From contig OY282558.1 of the NCBI GenBank assembly GCA_958295665.1, positions 47,802,389 through 47,866,388 of the forward strand: a stretch of DNA of 64,000 nt. The letters run 5' to 3'. Every line of letters begins with the position of its first letter. The first letter of the stretch is position 1. The stretch comes from Tipula vernalis (Eukaryota > Arthropoda > Insecta > Diptera > Tipulidae). Positions 44,145 to 53,735 of the stretch are shown here, one piece after another. The notes beneath the pieces are model-generated. The model saw only the letters and a program-made list of their open reading frames with translations. It was not told the DNA's origin and made no database searches. The position numbers and the translations under genes are program-made.

Positions 44145-45960
44145 TTCACTTCAACAATTTATAGAACCCATAGAATTTATAAAATTTATAGAAATTATAG
44201 AATTTTTAGAATAAGTAAAATTTGCATTTGTAGAATTTATAGAACAGACAGATTTATAGAGTGCATGGCTATCTAGTCTAGAGTTTATAGATATAATAGA
44301 ATTTATAAAATTTGTAAAAGTTATAGAATCTAAAGGATTAATAAAATTTATAGAATTTATTGAAATTATAAAATTTATCGAAGTCACAGAATTACAGGAT
44401 TTATAGAATTTATAGAGTTTAAAGAATTTGTACAGTTATTAAAATTTATCGAAATTATCGAATTTACAAAATTTGCAGAATTTATAAAATTTATAGCATT
44501 TTCAGAAATTAGGGAAATTTTAGAAAGTAAAAATTTTGAAAAACAATTTGAGTCTGTAGAATTTATAGAACTCTTTTAGATAAAACAATTTACAGAATTT
44601 AAAAAATTCATAGAATTTATAGGGTTTAAAATTTATAAAATTTATAGAATTTATCATGTTTACAGAATTTGTAGTCTTTATTGATTTCATATTAAAATTT
44701 ATAAAATTTATTGAATTTTTAAAATTTGAAGAATTTAAAGAATTTATCGAAATTATGGCATTTTTAAAATAAGTTAAATTTGAGTTAATAGAATTTATAC
44801 ATAGAACTGTCATACTTGAAACAATTTATAGAACCCGTAGAATCTAAAGAATTGAAGGAATTTATAAAATTCATAAAATTTATAGAATTTATTGGATTTT
44901 TGAGATGCATAGAATTTATAAGAACTACAGGATTTGTGGAACTTGTAGAGTTTAAAGGACATAACAATAGGACTTATAAAATTCAACGAATTTTTATAAA
45001 TTTTATAGAAATTATTAAATGTATAGAATTATTAAACTTTCTAGAATTCAAAGAATATACAAAGTTTATATAATTTATAGAAACTAGAAATTTTCAGATA
45101 AGTAAAATTTGCGTGTTTAGAACTTTTAGTACAAACAGACTTGAAACAATTTATAGAACTCAAGTTTATAGATATATTACAATTTATAGATTTTGTAAAA
45201 TTTTCAGAATTTGTAGGATTTATATTGTAGAAATTTTTTAAATACTGTAAATTGTTTAAGTTCTTTAAAGCCCAAATTTTTAGTTACTTTCTTAAATTCT
45301 CTAAATCCTATAAATTTTGAAATTTGTAATAAAAGTAAAATTTATAAAATTTCAGGAATTTATTGTAGAATTTAAAAAAATCTATAGAATTGACAAAATT
45401 GATAAAATTTATAAAATGTTTAGCATTTATAGAATTTAAAGAATTTATAGTTTTACCGAGCAAACGGCGCAGTGGTTAAAGCTGCGGCGTTTGGATCGGG
45501 AGGTACCGGGTTCGAATCCCGATAGGGGCGGGATGCAAAAGGAATTTTTCGTCATCTCATTACGATCGGTGATGAAGATGAACACATCTATGACCCCCTA
45601 AGAGTGCAGAATCCATGGGCTTGCCTTTCATGTCAGCACTATAGGCTGCCTTTCATGTCAGCACTATAGGTTGGCATGAAGCAATGCAATGTATGTGCAG
45701 GTGGTTTATACAAAACGGGTCTATAGCCGTACGTCCTCGATTTGGCTACTACTGCGTAAAGTAGGGGAGGACGGTAAAATTGACTGCGAAAGAGTTGGGA
45801 GTGCCTTGAGCCCCAGAAAAGATTGCATAGATTAAAAAAAAAAAAATGAATTTATAGTTTTTAGAATTAGGAAATAAAAATAGAAGAATTTATAAAATTT
45901 TATGGGAATTAGGAAATTTTTGAATAAGTAAAATTTGAGGAATTTGCACAATTTACCGAA
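44145..45960. repeat. Degenerate satellite of a 9-bp word (array 2)
   Basis: Same word family as array 1 (GAATTTATA, AAATTTATA) with the same longer-scale markers: CTATCTAGTCTAGAGTTTAT near 44268, AATAAGTAAAATTTG near 44210, 45100 and 45930, and GAAACAATTTATAGAAC near 44818 and 45135. A SINE is inserted at 45455-45847. Arrays 1 and 2 are probably one array split by other insertions. Confidence 0.85.
45455..45847 (+). mobile_element. tRNA-derived SINE, 14-bp TSD
   Basis: The 5' part has pol III promoter boxes: an A-box-like CGCAGTGGTTAAAGC at about 45468 and the B box GGTTCGAATCCCG near 45510. A 3' body without coding capacity and an A-tail (45834-45847) follow. The direct repeat GAATTTATAGTTTT flanks it at 45441-45454 and 45848-45861. 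A short internal tandem duplication (TGCCTTTCATGTCAGCACTA twice) lies at 45620-45670. The target is satellite array 2. A diverged body fragment occurs near 60165. Confidence 0.88.
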
Positions 45961-46454
45961 TGATAATTAAATAAGGAGATTGATTAAATTTCAAATATTT
46001 CTAAAAAATTTGAACCAAATCATTTGAAAATTGTATAGACTACTTGTAAGTTGTAAATAACATGTTCATTTAATAGAAAAATTTCATGACCATCAATACA
46101 TTACTTTAAATGTTTATTAAAATTATCAGCAGCAGTTCGAAGCATTTCTAGAGGCATTTCATTCAGGACTGGTTCAGGACACTTCTTGGTTTATTGTGAC
46201 TCCTTCATTAATGAATTTCAGCGGCAGTTTTCCCAGAATGGTAAAAATAGCCCAAAAAAAAAATGACAGATTTAGGTTTTTGTTCTCATCGGCAAAAATA
46301 ATTTTTTTGTCTCCGAACCGCTTCAGTAACACTTTGCAAACAAAAAAATTTGGAAAAGCATTCTTGACGAAAAAAAAAATATTTAAAAACAACCTCCGTA
46401 TTTTATTGTCACCCGGTATGTAGTCAACAGAAAAATATCCAATTCAATAATTGC
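45961..46454. other. No gene recognised
   Basis: AT-rich. Two overlapping opposite frames at 46174-46423 lack any motif. Confidence 0.45.
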
Positions 46455-46758
46455 TGCGTTCCATTTGACGTGGCAAAGTACAAATAAGTACTTGGGAGCA
46501 GATGGTAAATGGAACGCAGAAAAATAGTTGCGAAAATAAAATGTATTTTAAAAAAAATTTACGTACAACATGGAAAGTTGGAAAATTAATTATTAATTTG
46601 AAAACTGATCAGGCATTTCTTACCGATTAGTTGTACTAAATATTCTGGTAACGAAGTCGCCATAAATTCAAAAAGCAAACTACTCATAAAATTTAGCAAG
46701 AGTAGCTGCGTGCAGTCAGAAGTACTTGTGTGTACTTTGCCACGTTAAATGGAACGCA
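46455..46758. mobile_element. 304-bp MITE with about 40-bp inverted ends
   Basis: The left end starts TGCGTTCCATTTGACGTGGC and continues AAAGTAC. The right end in reverse complement starts TGCGTTCCATTTAACGTGGC and continues AAAGTAC. AAGTACTT follows within each arm. No coding capacity. A target duplication is not clear. Confidence 0.7.
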
Positions 46759-47601
46759 TCAATTAAGACAGTTTGGTCTAATTTAAGTCGTGTTTTTTTA
46801 TTAATCTCGATAGACCTCAATAGATCGTATCCAGATGTTCTCTATTTTAGTGTTTAAACTGCAATTAATTCAGTTTAATTTAGTAGGACATTTTACGCTA
46901 CATTTGATCGTTTTTAAATCATTTGATAGAATTAAACGACTTATTAAATATAAATGAAAATCTTGCTTTTTATACAGATATTCTATCGAGACTACAGATT
47001 TTGCCTTTCATGAGTACAGACACATATTCAAATTTTTAATTTCAACATGGAAACATACCTAAGTTAATTTTTAGTACATCTGCCATTTTCATTTAGTACA
47101 ATAGGAAACTAGTAGCTGATTTACATTTAATCAGTTGCTCTATTTCAAAAGGCAGAAGATGTACGATAAACGGATGCATTTTTTATGATTTTCTTGCATT
47201 ATGAAGATGCCTATTCAAAATGTGTTATTTAATACTATTTACCGCAATCCACAAGTTTTTTTGGCGATAAAGAATGGAAAAGTTGAAAAAATGAACCTGT
47301 TTACAATTTTTTGTAAAAGTTGCTCAAAATTTATAAGATCATAGTAACATTTTAAAAGAAAAATATTTTTTAGTATGTCTGTCTAATTTTTATATATGAA
47401 TAAAATCACAGATAAGAATATCAGATGAACCAAACCCGAATGATTTTGTGATTTTTTGAACTGGACCCCAAAATTGTATGTTTCTGTAATATTTTATCTT
47501 GAACTCAAAATAATAAAAAAATGATTCAATAAACACCATCTATCGTACATAAATATAAATATTTTTGAACAAATATTTACTTTTATTGAACATTTATATT
47601 T
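46759..47601. other. No gene recognised
   Basis: AT-rich flank of the intact gypsy element. Ends in the 4-bp ATTT that is duplicated at 53727. Confidence 0.5.
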
Positions 47602-48096
47602 TGTGACGGTGACACCTAGTGTGTAATAGAATAAGTAAAACTAATAGCTCAATGTTTACTGTACTAAATGGAATTTTCCATGATAAAAATTGTTACGTAA
47701 TGTTTCTACGCTATTCCAACTGGAAAAGTCGTGAACTTTCGAGAAGCTTGGTTTGTGTATATAAAAAGGCGAACAAGATCGAATTGGATTATTAGTATTT
47801 GGAACGCGATAGTGTAAAGTTGTAAGAATAAGTAATATTTGGAAAGCGATAGTATAAAGATTAAAAAGGAATTAAAAAGTGATTTAAAAAAGTGTTTTTG
47901 TGCGAAATAAAAAGTAAAAGTGATTAGTAAAATTTGAGAGTAATTTATATAAAGTGATTTTGTGAATTTTGATTGATAAACTGTGTTGTAATAAATTTTG
48001 TGAAATAAATAAATTCGTTGGAGATAAATTAAATTGATTTTGTATTATTCACAATCCAGTGATTCGAACCTTGATTGACAAGGCAAAAACGTAACA
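47602..48096 (+). repeat. 5' LTR of the intact gypsy element
   Basis: Begins TGTGACGG, ends CGTAACA. A TATA box (GTATATAAAAAGG, about 47757-47769) is followed about 30 bp later by TTATTAGTATT, a plausible start region. AATAAATAAATT near 48003-48014 is a polyadenylation signal. Identical by eye to 53232-53726. Confidence 0.95.
47757..47800 (+). promoter_or_regulatory. LTR core promoter
   Basis: TATA box TATATAAAAAGG with a downstream initiator-like TTATTAGT near 47789. The same unit is in the 3' LTR at 53387 and, diverged, in the solo LTR near 53890. Confidence 0.6.
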
Positions 48097-48099
48097 ATT

Positions 48100-48117
48100 T
48101 GGTGACAGCGGTGGGAT
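48100..48117 (+). promoter_or_regulatory. Primer-binding site
   Basis: TGGTGACAGCGGTGGGAT begins three bases after the LTR end. TGG start and position are those of a tRNA primer-binding site. The tRNA is not identified. Confidence 0.75.
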
Positions 48118-48139
48118 TGTGAATAAAAAGATAAAGAAA

Positions 48140-49621
48140 ATGATTCTCAACGAATTAAAAGTTCCAGAATTAAAAAGAGAACTAGAGAAACGGGGTTTGG
48201 CTACTGATGGTACTAAAGCAGCTTTACAAGCGCGACTACGTGAGGCCATGCAGAACGAAGGGCTGGACGCGGAACATTATGATTTTGGCGTGGAAGTAAC
48301 GGATGCGGCAACTGTAGAGAAAGCAGAAGATAAACAACCGTTGGTCGAAAAGACACAAGAACATTCTGGAAGTTTCGATTTGTCGCAGTTAATAGCAGCT
48401 ATGAACCAAATGACAGGACAGATGTGTCTAATGAAACAACAAAACGAACGACAAATGGTGAAAATTGAGCAGTCAAACCAAGAAATTAAGAATGAAATGG
48501 AACAACAAAATGTGCGACAGTTAGAGACTATAAATCAGTCAAACCAAGCAATGAAACAATCAAACGAAGAACTTCAACACCGGGTGGAGAAACAAGGAGA
48601 AGAAATTAAAAGCCAAATTACTGATGGTCATAAGAGAATAGACGAGAAACTTCTCGAATTATCTACTAACATACACGGCGAAGTAGAGAAGCTGCAAATG
48701 GAGATTCAACAGGTTGACCAAAAACTGCAAAAGGAAGTTCAACTTGTCAAAACGGAGGTTCAGCAGGTTGAAGAAAAATGCCAACGGCTCGAGAAAGAAC
48801 TAACTGATATCAAGGCAAGTGGAACAACAACACAAGTGGTACAAACCGTCCAATCAATCAAGATAAAGCCACCAACATTCGACGGAACAACATCTTTCGT
48901 CATTTTCAAATTTCAATTTGAGACGGCAGCCAATCAAAATCATTGGAACGACGAACATCGTGTCGCAGCGTTAATAGTGGCCCTTAAAGGTGAAGCAGCG
49001 GAGGCCTTACAAACAATTCCGGAAAAAGATCGCAACAGTTATCTCGAAATTATGAAGGCGCTGGATAGGAAGTACGGCAGTGACCACAAGCGTGAAATCT
49101 ATCGAATGGAATTGAAAAGCCGCTACCAAAAGGGAGGAGAATCACTTCAGGAATTTTCATCGGCAATCGAGCGACTAGTACATCTAGCACATACCAGTAC
49201 GTCGGCTGATTATATGGAAAGGCTAAAAATTGACGCATTCATTGACGGCATTCGAGATCCAGAGACACGCAGGGCGGTGATGTTGTCACCTAAAGCAACC
49301 TTTGCGGAAACCATCGCTTGTGCGTTAACAAATGAAACTGCACAAGCCATCACCAAACCGTCAATGAAAATACGCCGAGTAGAAATCGATACAAGCATAA
49401 ACAACGAGCGGTCAACACCAAGATTCCGAGATGGAAGCGGCAAAATCAGATGTTGGGCATGTGATAAGGTCGGTCACATCTCTCGCGACTGCTGGGAATT
49501 AAGAAGAAAAAGGGGAAGATCACCATCTCCTATGCAGCGACGACCAAGCGGGGAGCAGGCGTTGGCTAGGCAAGAAGGCCAAATGACGACGGAGTCGTTA
49601 AACTACAAAGAGTCAGCTTAA
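48140..49621 (+). CDS. gag: Gag of the intact gypsy element (SAP motif, coiled coil, CCHC)
   Basis: 493 residues from the ATG at 48140, the first ATG after the primer-binding site. Residues 1-37 (LKVPELKRELEKRGL then ATDGTKAALQARL) form a SAP motif, a small helix-extension-helix DNA-binding module that is unusual but known in some gypsy gags. Residues 90-235 are Gln/Glu-rich heptad-like coiled coil with internal repeats. Residues 250-400 are the capsid region (FDGTTSFVIFKFQFETAANQ, KYGSDHKREIYRMELKSRYQ). A CCHC knuckle CWACDKVGHISRDC lies at 438-451, followed by a basic Arg/Ser tail. It forms the particle that packages the RNA. The last 17 codons overlap pol, and the frameshift site is at codons 487-488. 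Confidence 0.95.
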   Translation: MILNELKVPELKRELEKRGLATDGTKAALQARLREAMQNEGLDAEHYDFGVEVTDAATVEKAEDKQPLVEKTQEHSGSFDLSQLIAAMNQMTGQMCLMKQQNERQMVKIEQSNQEIKNEMEQQNVRQLETINQSNQAMKQSNEELQHRVEKQGEEIKSQITDGHKRIDEKLLELSTNIHGEVEKLQMEIQQVDQKLQKEVQLVKTEVQQVEEKCQRLEKELTDIKASGTTTQVVQTVQSIKIKPPTFDGTTSFVIFKFQFETAANQNHWNDEHRVAALIVALKGEAAEALQTIPEKDRNSYLEIMKALDRKYGSDHKREIYRMELKSRYQKGGESLQEFSSAIERLVHLAHTSTSADYMERLKIDAFIDGIRDPETRRAVMLSPKATFAETIACALTNETAQAITKPSMKIRRVEIDTSINNERSTPRFRDGSGKIRCWACDKVGHISRDCWELRRKRGRSPSPMQRRPSGEQALARQEGQMTTESLNYKESA

Positions 49622-52600
49622 AGGGGCAGAAGCTGACTCCCACAACCGATTGCCCCATAACCTCCATCCGCGTTTCGAAAGTAGCAAGAGGCGGTGACAG
49701 CTTAACAATCAAAGGCGACATTGATGGCACAGATTGCATCATCACACTGGATACGGGAGCAAATCGCACGATTGTCCGGAAAGATCTGATCGATGGAGGT
49801 GTACAACCAGTTAATGGATCGAAGTTACAAACAGCAACTGGAGATAGTTCAATAATAAAAGGCAAAAAGATCGTGAAAATAAAAATCGGGAGAACTCTTT
49901 TCCAACACGAAGTGCTGATTGCAGATATTGTGGATGAAGTCATAATGGGAATGGACTTCATGAGGGCAAATGGCTTCGTGGTGGATGTTGGACGAGGAGT
50001 TTTAAGTTACGATAACATCGAGTTGCCACTTCAATCTAGCAGTGCCGGAGCAACTATCAGGCGAATTATCATTGATCATCGGGAGAAGCTGCCACCGAAT
50101 TCGGAGACGATCCTATGGGGAAAATTGGAGGGAGGTTCTGGGTCACCCAGGTTGTGGGTTGTGGAAGCTAACGAAGAGGAGAACGGAGCCAAGGAAATTA
50201 TAATCGGGAAAGCCCTAGTTAAACCAGACAACGACTATAGAGTACCAATTAGGACTCTAAATCTCTCGGATAAGATGAAAACCATCAAGAAAGGGACAGT
50301 CATCGGAAAATGTAACGAGGTTTCAACTATAGTAAAGTGTGAACAGAGAAGTCCGGTTGAAAAGGCCGACATGCAAGGGCAGAAAGAAATGGTAGAACAA
50401 CTTATGCAGAAATGGACCGAAGATCTTACCGAGGCACAGAAAAATTCTGCACATCAACTACTCAAACGGTACACGTCCATATTCTGCAGTACATCGGATA
50501 ATAACGGAAGGACCTCAATGGTAAAGCACCGCATTGATACGGGAGCAGAGATGCCAATTCGTCAACCACCCAGGAGACTACCTTTGGCAAAACAACAAGA
50601 AGTCAATCGAATGGTAACAGATATGCAGGCAGCAGGAGTAATTGAACCATCTAATAGCCCATGGAGCTCACCGGTAGTATTGGTCGAGAAGAAGGACGGT
50701 AGCATGAGATTTTGCGTTGATTACCGAAAACTCAATGCTGTGACGAAAAAAGATAGCTACCCACTGCCAAGGATCGATGACACGTTAGACACATTATCGG
50801 GTGCTCAAATATTTTCGACATTAGATCTACAAAGTGGCTATTGGCAGGTGGAAGTCCATGAGGAAGATCGCGAGAAAACAGCGTTCAGTGTGGGTAACGG
50901 ACTTTGGCAATTTAATGTTATGCCGTTCGGATTATGTAATGCCCCTGCGACTTTTGAACGATTAATGGAGCGCGTGTTAAAGGGATTACATTGGAAGACT
51001 TGCCTAATATATCTGGACGACATCATCGTTATGGGGAAGGATTTTGACGAGCATCTAAAGAACTTGGCGGAAGTTTTGGATCGGATACAGGCTGCCGGAT
51101 TGAAGTTAAGTCCAAAGAAGTGTAAGCTGTTCAGAACTGAAGTCAAATATTTGGGTCATCTCGTAACGATTAATGGAATTCACACCGACGAAGAAAAGAT
51201 CGCAGCGGTAAAGAACTGGCCAAGACCTAAAAATTTACACGAATTACGAAGCTTTCTCGGATTGTGCACCTATTATAGACGCTTCGTGCCAGGATTCGCC
51301 AACATCGCCAAGAGTTTACACGAGTTGACCAGGAAGAACAAGGCATTCGAATGGGAGAATGACCAGGAAGAAGCATTCGTGGAACTAAGGAGACGGTTGT
51401 GTGTCGCGCCAATCCTCGCGTACCCTATACCCAACGTGAAATTTATTTTGGACACCGATGCAAGTAATGACGGTATAGGAGGTGTGTTATCACAGGAAAT
51501 TAATGGTCAAGAAAGAGTTATTGCGTACTTCTCCAAAACATTATCAAAACCGGAGCGTAATTACTGCGTGACACGGAAAGAATTGTTGGCTATAGTGGAG
51601 TGTGTCAAGCATTTCCATAAGTATCTTTATGGCCAAAAATTCCATTTACGGACAGATCACGGCGCTTTACGGTGGCTGTTACAATTCAAGAATCCAGAGG
51701 GACAAGTAGCACGCTGGATCGAACGTCTTCAAAGCTACGATTTCCAAATTGAACATCGGAAGGGAAGTGCACACAGAAATGCCGACGCATTGTCAAGACG
51801 GCCGTGTCCAGTAGAATGTAAACATTGTGGCCATGTTGAAGCAAAGGAAGGCATCATCGACGTTAGGCTTACGCAAGTGCTGCCTGATGAGGAGTGGACC
51901 GACGAAATGATCAGGAAAGAGCAATTGGATGATACGGATTTATCAGTTATAATGGAATGGAAGGAAAAGGAACACCGGCCAACTTGGAGCGAGATCGCGG
52001 ACAAAACTCCCATTGTCAAGGCTTATTGGGCTCAATGGGATAGCCTCCGTCTTGAGAATGGCTGTTTAAAACGATTGTGGGAAAGCACGGATGGCAAAGT
52101 GAAGCAATTGTTGCTGGTGATACCAAAGTGCCGGATTGTAGAAATTCTGAATGAGTATCATGGAGGAGCAAGTGGGGGCCACCTTGGAATTAATAAAACT
52201 CTAGCAAAGATACGTCAACGATTCTACTGGGCAGGATGTAGGCAGTCTGTGATAGAATGGTGCCAAAAATGTAACCAATGTGCGGCGGTGAAGGGACCCG
52301 CACGCAAAAGTCGTGGAACCATGAAGCAATATAACGTTGGAGCACCATTCGAAAGAATTGCAATGGATGTAGCGGGCCCATTTCCCACCACTGAGAGCGG
52401 CAACAAATATGTGCTAGTAATCATGGATTATTTCAGCAAATGGCCGGAGGTGTACCCCATTCCCAATCAGGAGACGACAACAATAGCTGATGCCGTGGTA
52501 AACAATTGGATTAGCAGATTTGGAGTGCCGATGGAGATTCATACCGATCAAGGACGGAATTTCGAATCGGTGGTGTTTCAAGAAATATGCCAGATGCTCG

Positions 52601-53220
52601 GTATAAATAAAACGAGAACAACGCCTTTGCATCCACAGTCTGACGGTATGGTGGAAAGATTCAATGGTACATTGGAGGAATATCTAGCAAAGGTCGTTGA
52701 GAAAAACCAACGCAACTGGGATCGACATATACCGATGTTTCTGATGGCCTATCGATCAGCTATACATGACACAACCGGAATGACACCAGCTAAAACGTTA
52801 TTTGGAGATAATCTACGGTTACCTGGAGATCTAAAGTTTGGGGCTGTACCATCATCGGCTTTATGTGGACAAGATTACGTAGACCGAATGAAAGAGGAAC
52901 TTAATGAGATTCATCAATTTGTACGGGAGAAAATACGGATGTCAAGTGACCGGATGAAGGCTCGATATGACATACGAGCAAATAACCAGGGCTTCCAGGA
53001 AGGGCAATTAGTATGGCTTCACAACCCGCAACGGAAAAAGGGATTATCACCGAAGCTGCAACCAGCATGGGAAGGACCTTATACTGTCATCACAAGGATG
53101 AACGACGTGGTTTATCGGATACGGAAGGGACATCGAGGTAAACCAAAGGTGGTGCATTTGGAGAGGCTGGCCCTATACAGAGGAGGTGATTTGGGTCCTG
53201 TTCGGGACGAACAGGCTTAG
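49570..53220 (+). CDS. pol: Pol of the intact gypsy element (protease, RT, RNase H, integrase)
   Basis: 1216 codons open after the TAG at 49567, with no ATG needed because it is entered by the -1 shift near 49603. Domains (counted from 49570): protease ITLDTGANRTIV, catalytic Asp 61; RT from about 340 with SPVVLVEKKDGSMRFCVDYR, MPFGLCNAP at 451 and catalytic YLDD at 481-484; RNase H ILDTDASNDGIGG near 628 with LRTDHGALRWL; integrase zinc domain GGHLG...WCQKCNQCA near 868-905; catalytic core AMDVAGPFP, HTDQGRNFE and MVERFNGTLEEYL (Asp, Asp, Glu); and a GPY/F module WEGPYTV near 1170. All catalytic residues are present. It replicates and inserts the element. No chromodomain is obvious after GPY/F. 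Confidence 0.95.
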   Translation, partial: ARRPNDDGVVKLQRVSLKGQKLTPTTDCPITSIRVSKVARGGDSLTIKGDIDGTDCIITLDTGANRTIVRKDLIDGGVQPVNGSKLQTATGDSSIIKGKKIVKIKIGRTLFQHEVLIADIVDEVIMGMDFMRANGFVVDVGRGVLSYDNIELPLQSSSAGATIRRIIIDHREKLPPNSETILWGKLEGGSGSPRLWVVEANEEENGAKEIIIGKALVKPDNDYRVPIRTLNLSDKMKTIKKGTVIGKCNEVSTIVKCEQRSPVEKADMQGQKEMVEQLMQKWTEDLTEAQKNSAHQLLKRYTSIFCSTSDNNGRTSMVKHRIDTGAEMPIRQPPRRLPLAKQQEVNRMVTDMQAAGVIEPSNSPWSSPVVLVEKKDGSMRFCVDYRKLNAVTKKDSYPLPRIDDTLDTLSGAQIFSTLDLQSGYWQVEVHEEDREKTAFSVGNGLWQFNVMPFGLCNAPATFERLMERVLKGLHWKTCLIYLDDIIVMGKDFDEHLKNLAEVLDRIQAAGLKLSPKKCKLFRTEVKYLGHLVTINGIHTDEEKIAAVKNWPRPKNLHELRSFLGLCTYYRRFVPGFANIAKSLHELTRKNKAFEWENDQEEAFVELRRRLCVAPILAYPIPNVKFILDTDASNDGIGGVLSQEINGQERVIAYFSKTLSKPERNYCVTRKELLAIVECVKHFHKYLYGQKFHLRTDHGALRWLLQFKNPEGQVARWIERLQSYDFQIEHRKGSAHRNADALSRRPCPVECKHCGHVEAKEGIIDVRLTQVLPDEEWTDEMIRKEQLDDTDLSVIMEWKEKEHRPTWSEIADKTPIVKAYWAQWDSLRLENGCLKRLWESTDGKVKQLLLVIPKCRIVEILNEYHGGASGGHLGINKTLAKIRQRFYWAGCRQSVIEWCQKCNQCAAVKGPARKSRGTMKQYNVGAPFERIAMDVAGPFPTTESGNKYVLVIMDYFSKWPEVYPIPNQETTTIADAVVNNWISRFGVPMEIHTDQGRNFESVVFQEICQMLGINKTRTTPLHPQSDGMVERFNGTLEEYLAKVVEKNQRNWDRHIPMFLMAYRSAIHDTTGMTPAKTLFGDNLRLPGDLKFGAVPSSALCGQDYVDRMKEELNEIHQFVREKIRMSSDRMKARYDIRANNQGFQEGQLVWLHNPQRKKGLSPKLQPAWEGPYTVITRMNDVVYRIRKGHRGKPKVVHLERLALYRGGDLGPVRDEQA
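49597..49638 (+). promoter_or_regulatory. -1 programmed ribosomal frameshift signal
   Basis: The slippery heptamer GTTAAAC (49597-49603) is in register with gag codons TTA AAC. A 7-nt spacer TACAAAG follows, then a perfect 9-bp stem AGTCAGCTT (49611-49619) / AAGCTGACT (49630-49638) with a 10-nt loop. The gag stop (TAA 49619-49621) is within the hairpin. A -1 shift puts ribosomes in the pol frame, which is open from 49570. GTTAAAC is a known functional heptamer in another RNA system; use here is inferred from the geometry. Confidence 0.85.
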
Positions 53221-53231
53221 GTGAGGGGTAG
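53219..53231 (+). promoter_or_regulatory. Polypurine tract
   Basis: AGGTGAGGGGTAG lies immediately before the 3' LTR, the expected place of the plus-strand primer; it is not a perfect purine run. Confidence 0.7.
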
Positions 53232-53726
53232 TGTGACGGTGACACCTAGTGTGTAATAGAATAAGTAAAACTAATAGCTCAATGTTTACTGTACTAAATG
53301 GAATTTTCCATGATAAAAATTGTTACGTAATGTTTCTACGCTATTCCAACTGGAAAAGTCGTGAACTTTCGAGAAGCTTGGTTTGTGTATATAAAAAGGC
53401 GAACAAGATCGAATTGGATTATTAGTATTTGGAACGCGATAGTGTAAAGTTGTAAGAATAAGTAATATTTGGAAAGCGATAGTATAAAGATTAAAAAGGA
53501 ATTAAAAAGTGATTTAAAAAAGTGTTTTTGTGCGAAATAAAAAGTAAAAGTGATTAGTAAAATTTGAGAGTAATTTATATAAAGTGATTTTGTGAATTTT
53601 GATTGATAAACTGTGTTGTAATAAATTTTGTGAAATAAATAAATTCGTTGGAGATAAATTAAATTGATTTTGTATTATTCACAATCCAGTGATTCGAACC
53701 TTGATTGACAAGGCAAAAACGTAACA
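53232..53726 (+). repeat. 3' LTR of the intact gypsy element
   Basis: Same 495-bp sequence as the 5' LTR. The flank ATTT (53727-53730) matches the ATTT before the 5' LTR (47598-47601). Confidence 0.95.
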
Positions 53727-53735
53727 ATTTGTTAT

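Larger units (their letters stand above)
47602..53726 (+). mobile_element. Intact Ty3/gypsy LTR retrotransposon
   Basis: A 6125-bp element with LTRs at 47602-48096 and 53232-53726, 4-bp flanks ATTT on both sides, a primer-binding site, gag, pol and a polypurine tract. The two LTRs are 495 bp and I see no difference between them. Gag and pol have no internal stop and overlap by 52 nt in different frames, joined by a -1 frameshift signal. There is no env-like frame: pol ends 11 bp before the 3' LTR. Identical LTRs and open frames indicate a very recent insertion that may still be active. The clade within Ty3/gypsy is not decided. Confidence 0.95.

Noticed and set aside
41545..45450. CRISPR-like array
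   Set aside because: The repeats are short, degenerate and contiguous without unique spacers, in a eukaryotic setting.
45455..45540. Functional tRNA gene
   Set aside because: It has tRNA-like promoter boxes, but the arms do not close into a cloverleaf that I can trace, and the unit continues as a SINE with an A-tail and a 14-bp target duplication.
46174..46423. Pair of overlapping 72- and 75-codon frames
   Set aside because: No motif, A-rich, mutually antisense; most likely chance.
48119..48140. Gag starting at a GTG at 48119
   Set aside because: An ATG in the same frame at 48140 starts directly at the SAP motif; the GTG overlaps the end of the primer-binding site.
49873..53220. Pol starting at the ATG at 49873
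   Set aside because: This would cut off the protease active site DTGA at about 49750. The frame is open from 49570 and a -1 shift signal explains its expression.
53221..53231. Env gene between pol and the 3' LTR
   Set aside because: Only 11 bp separate them.
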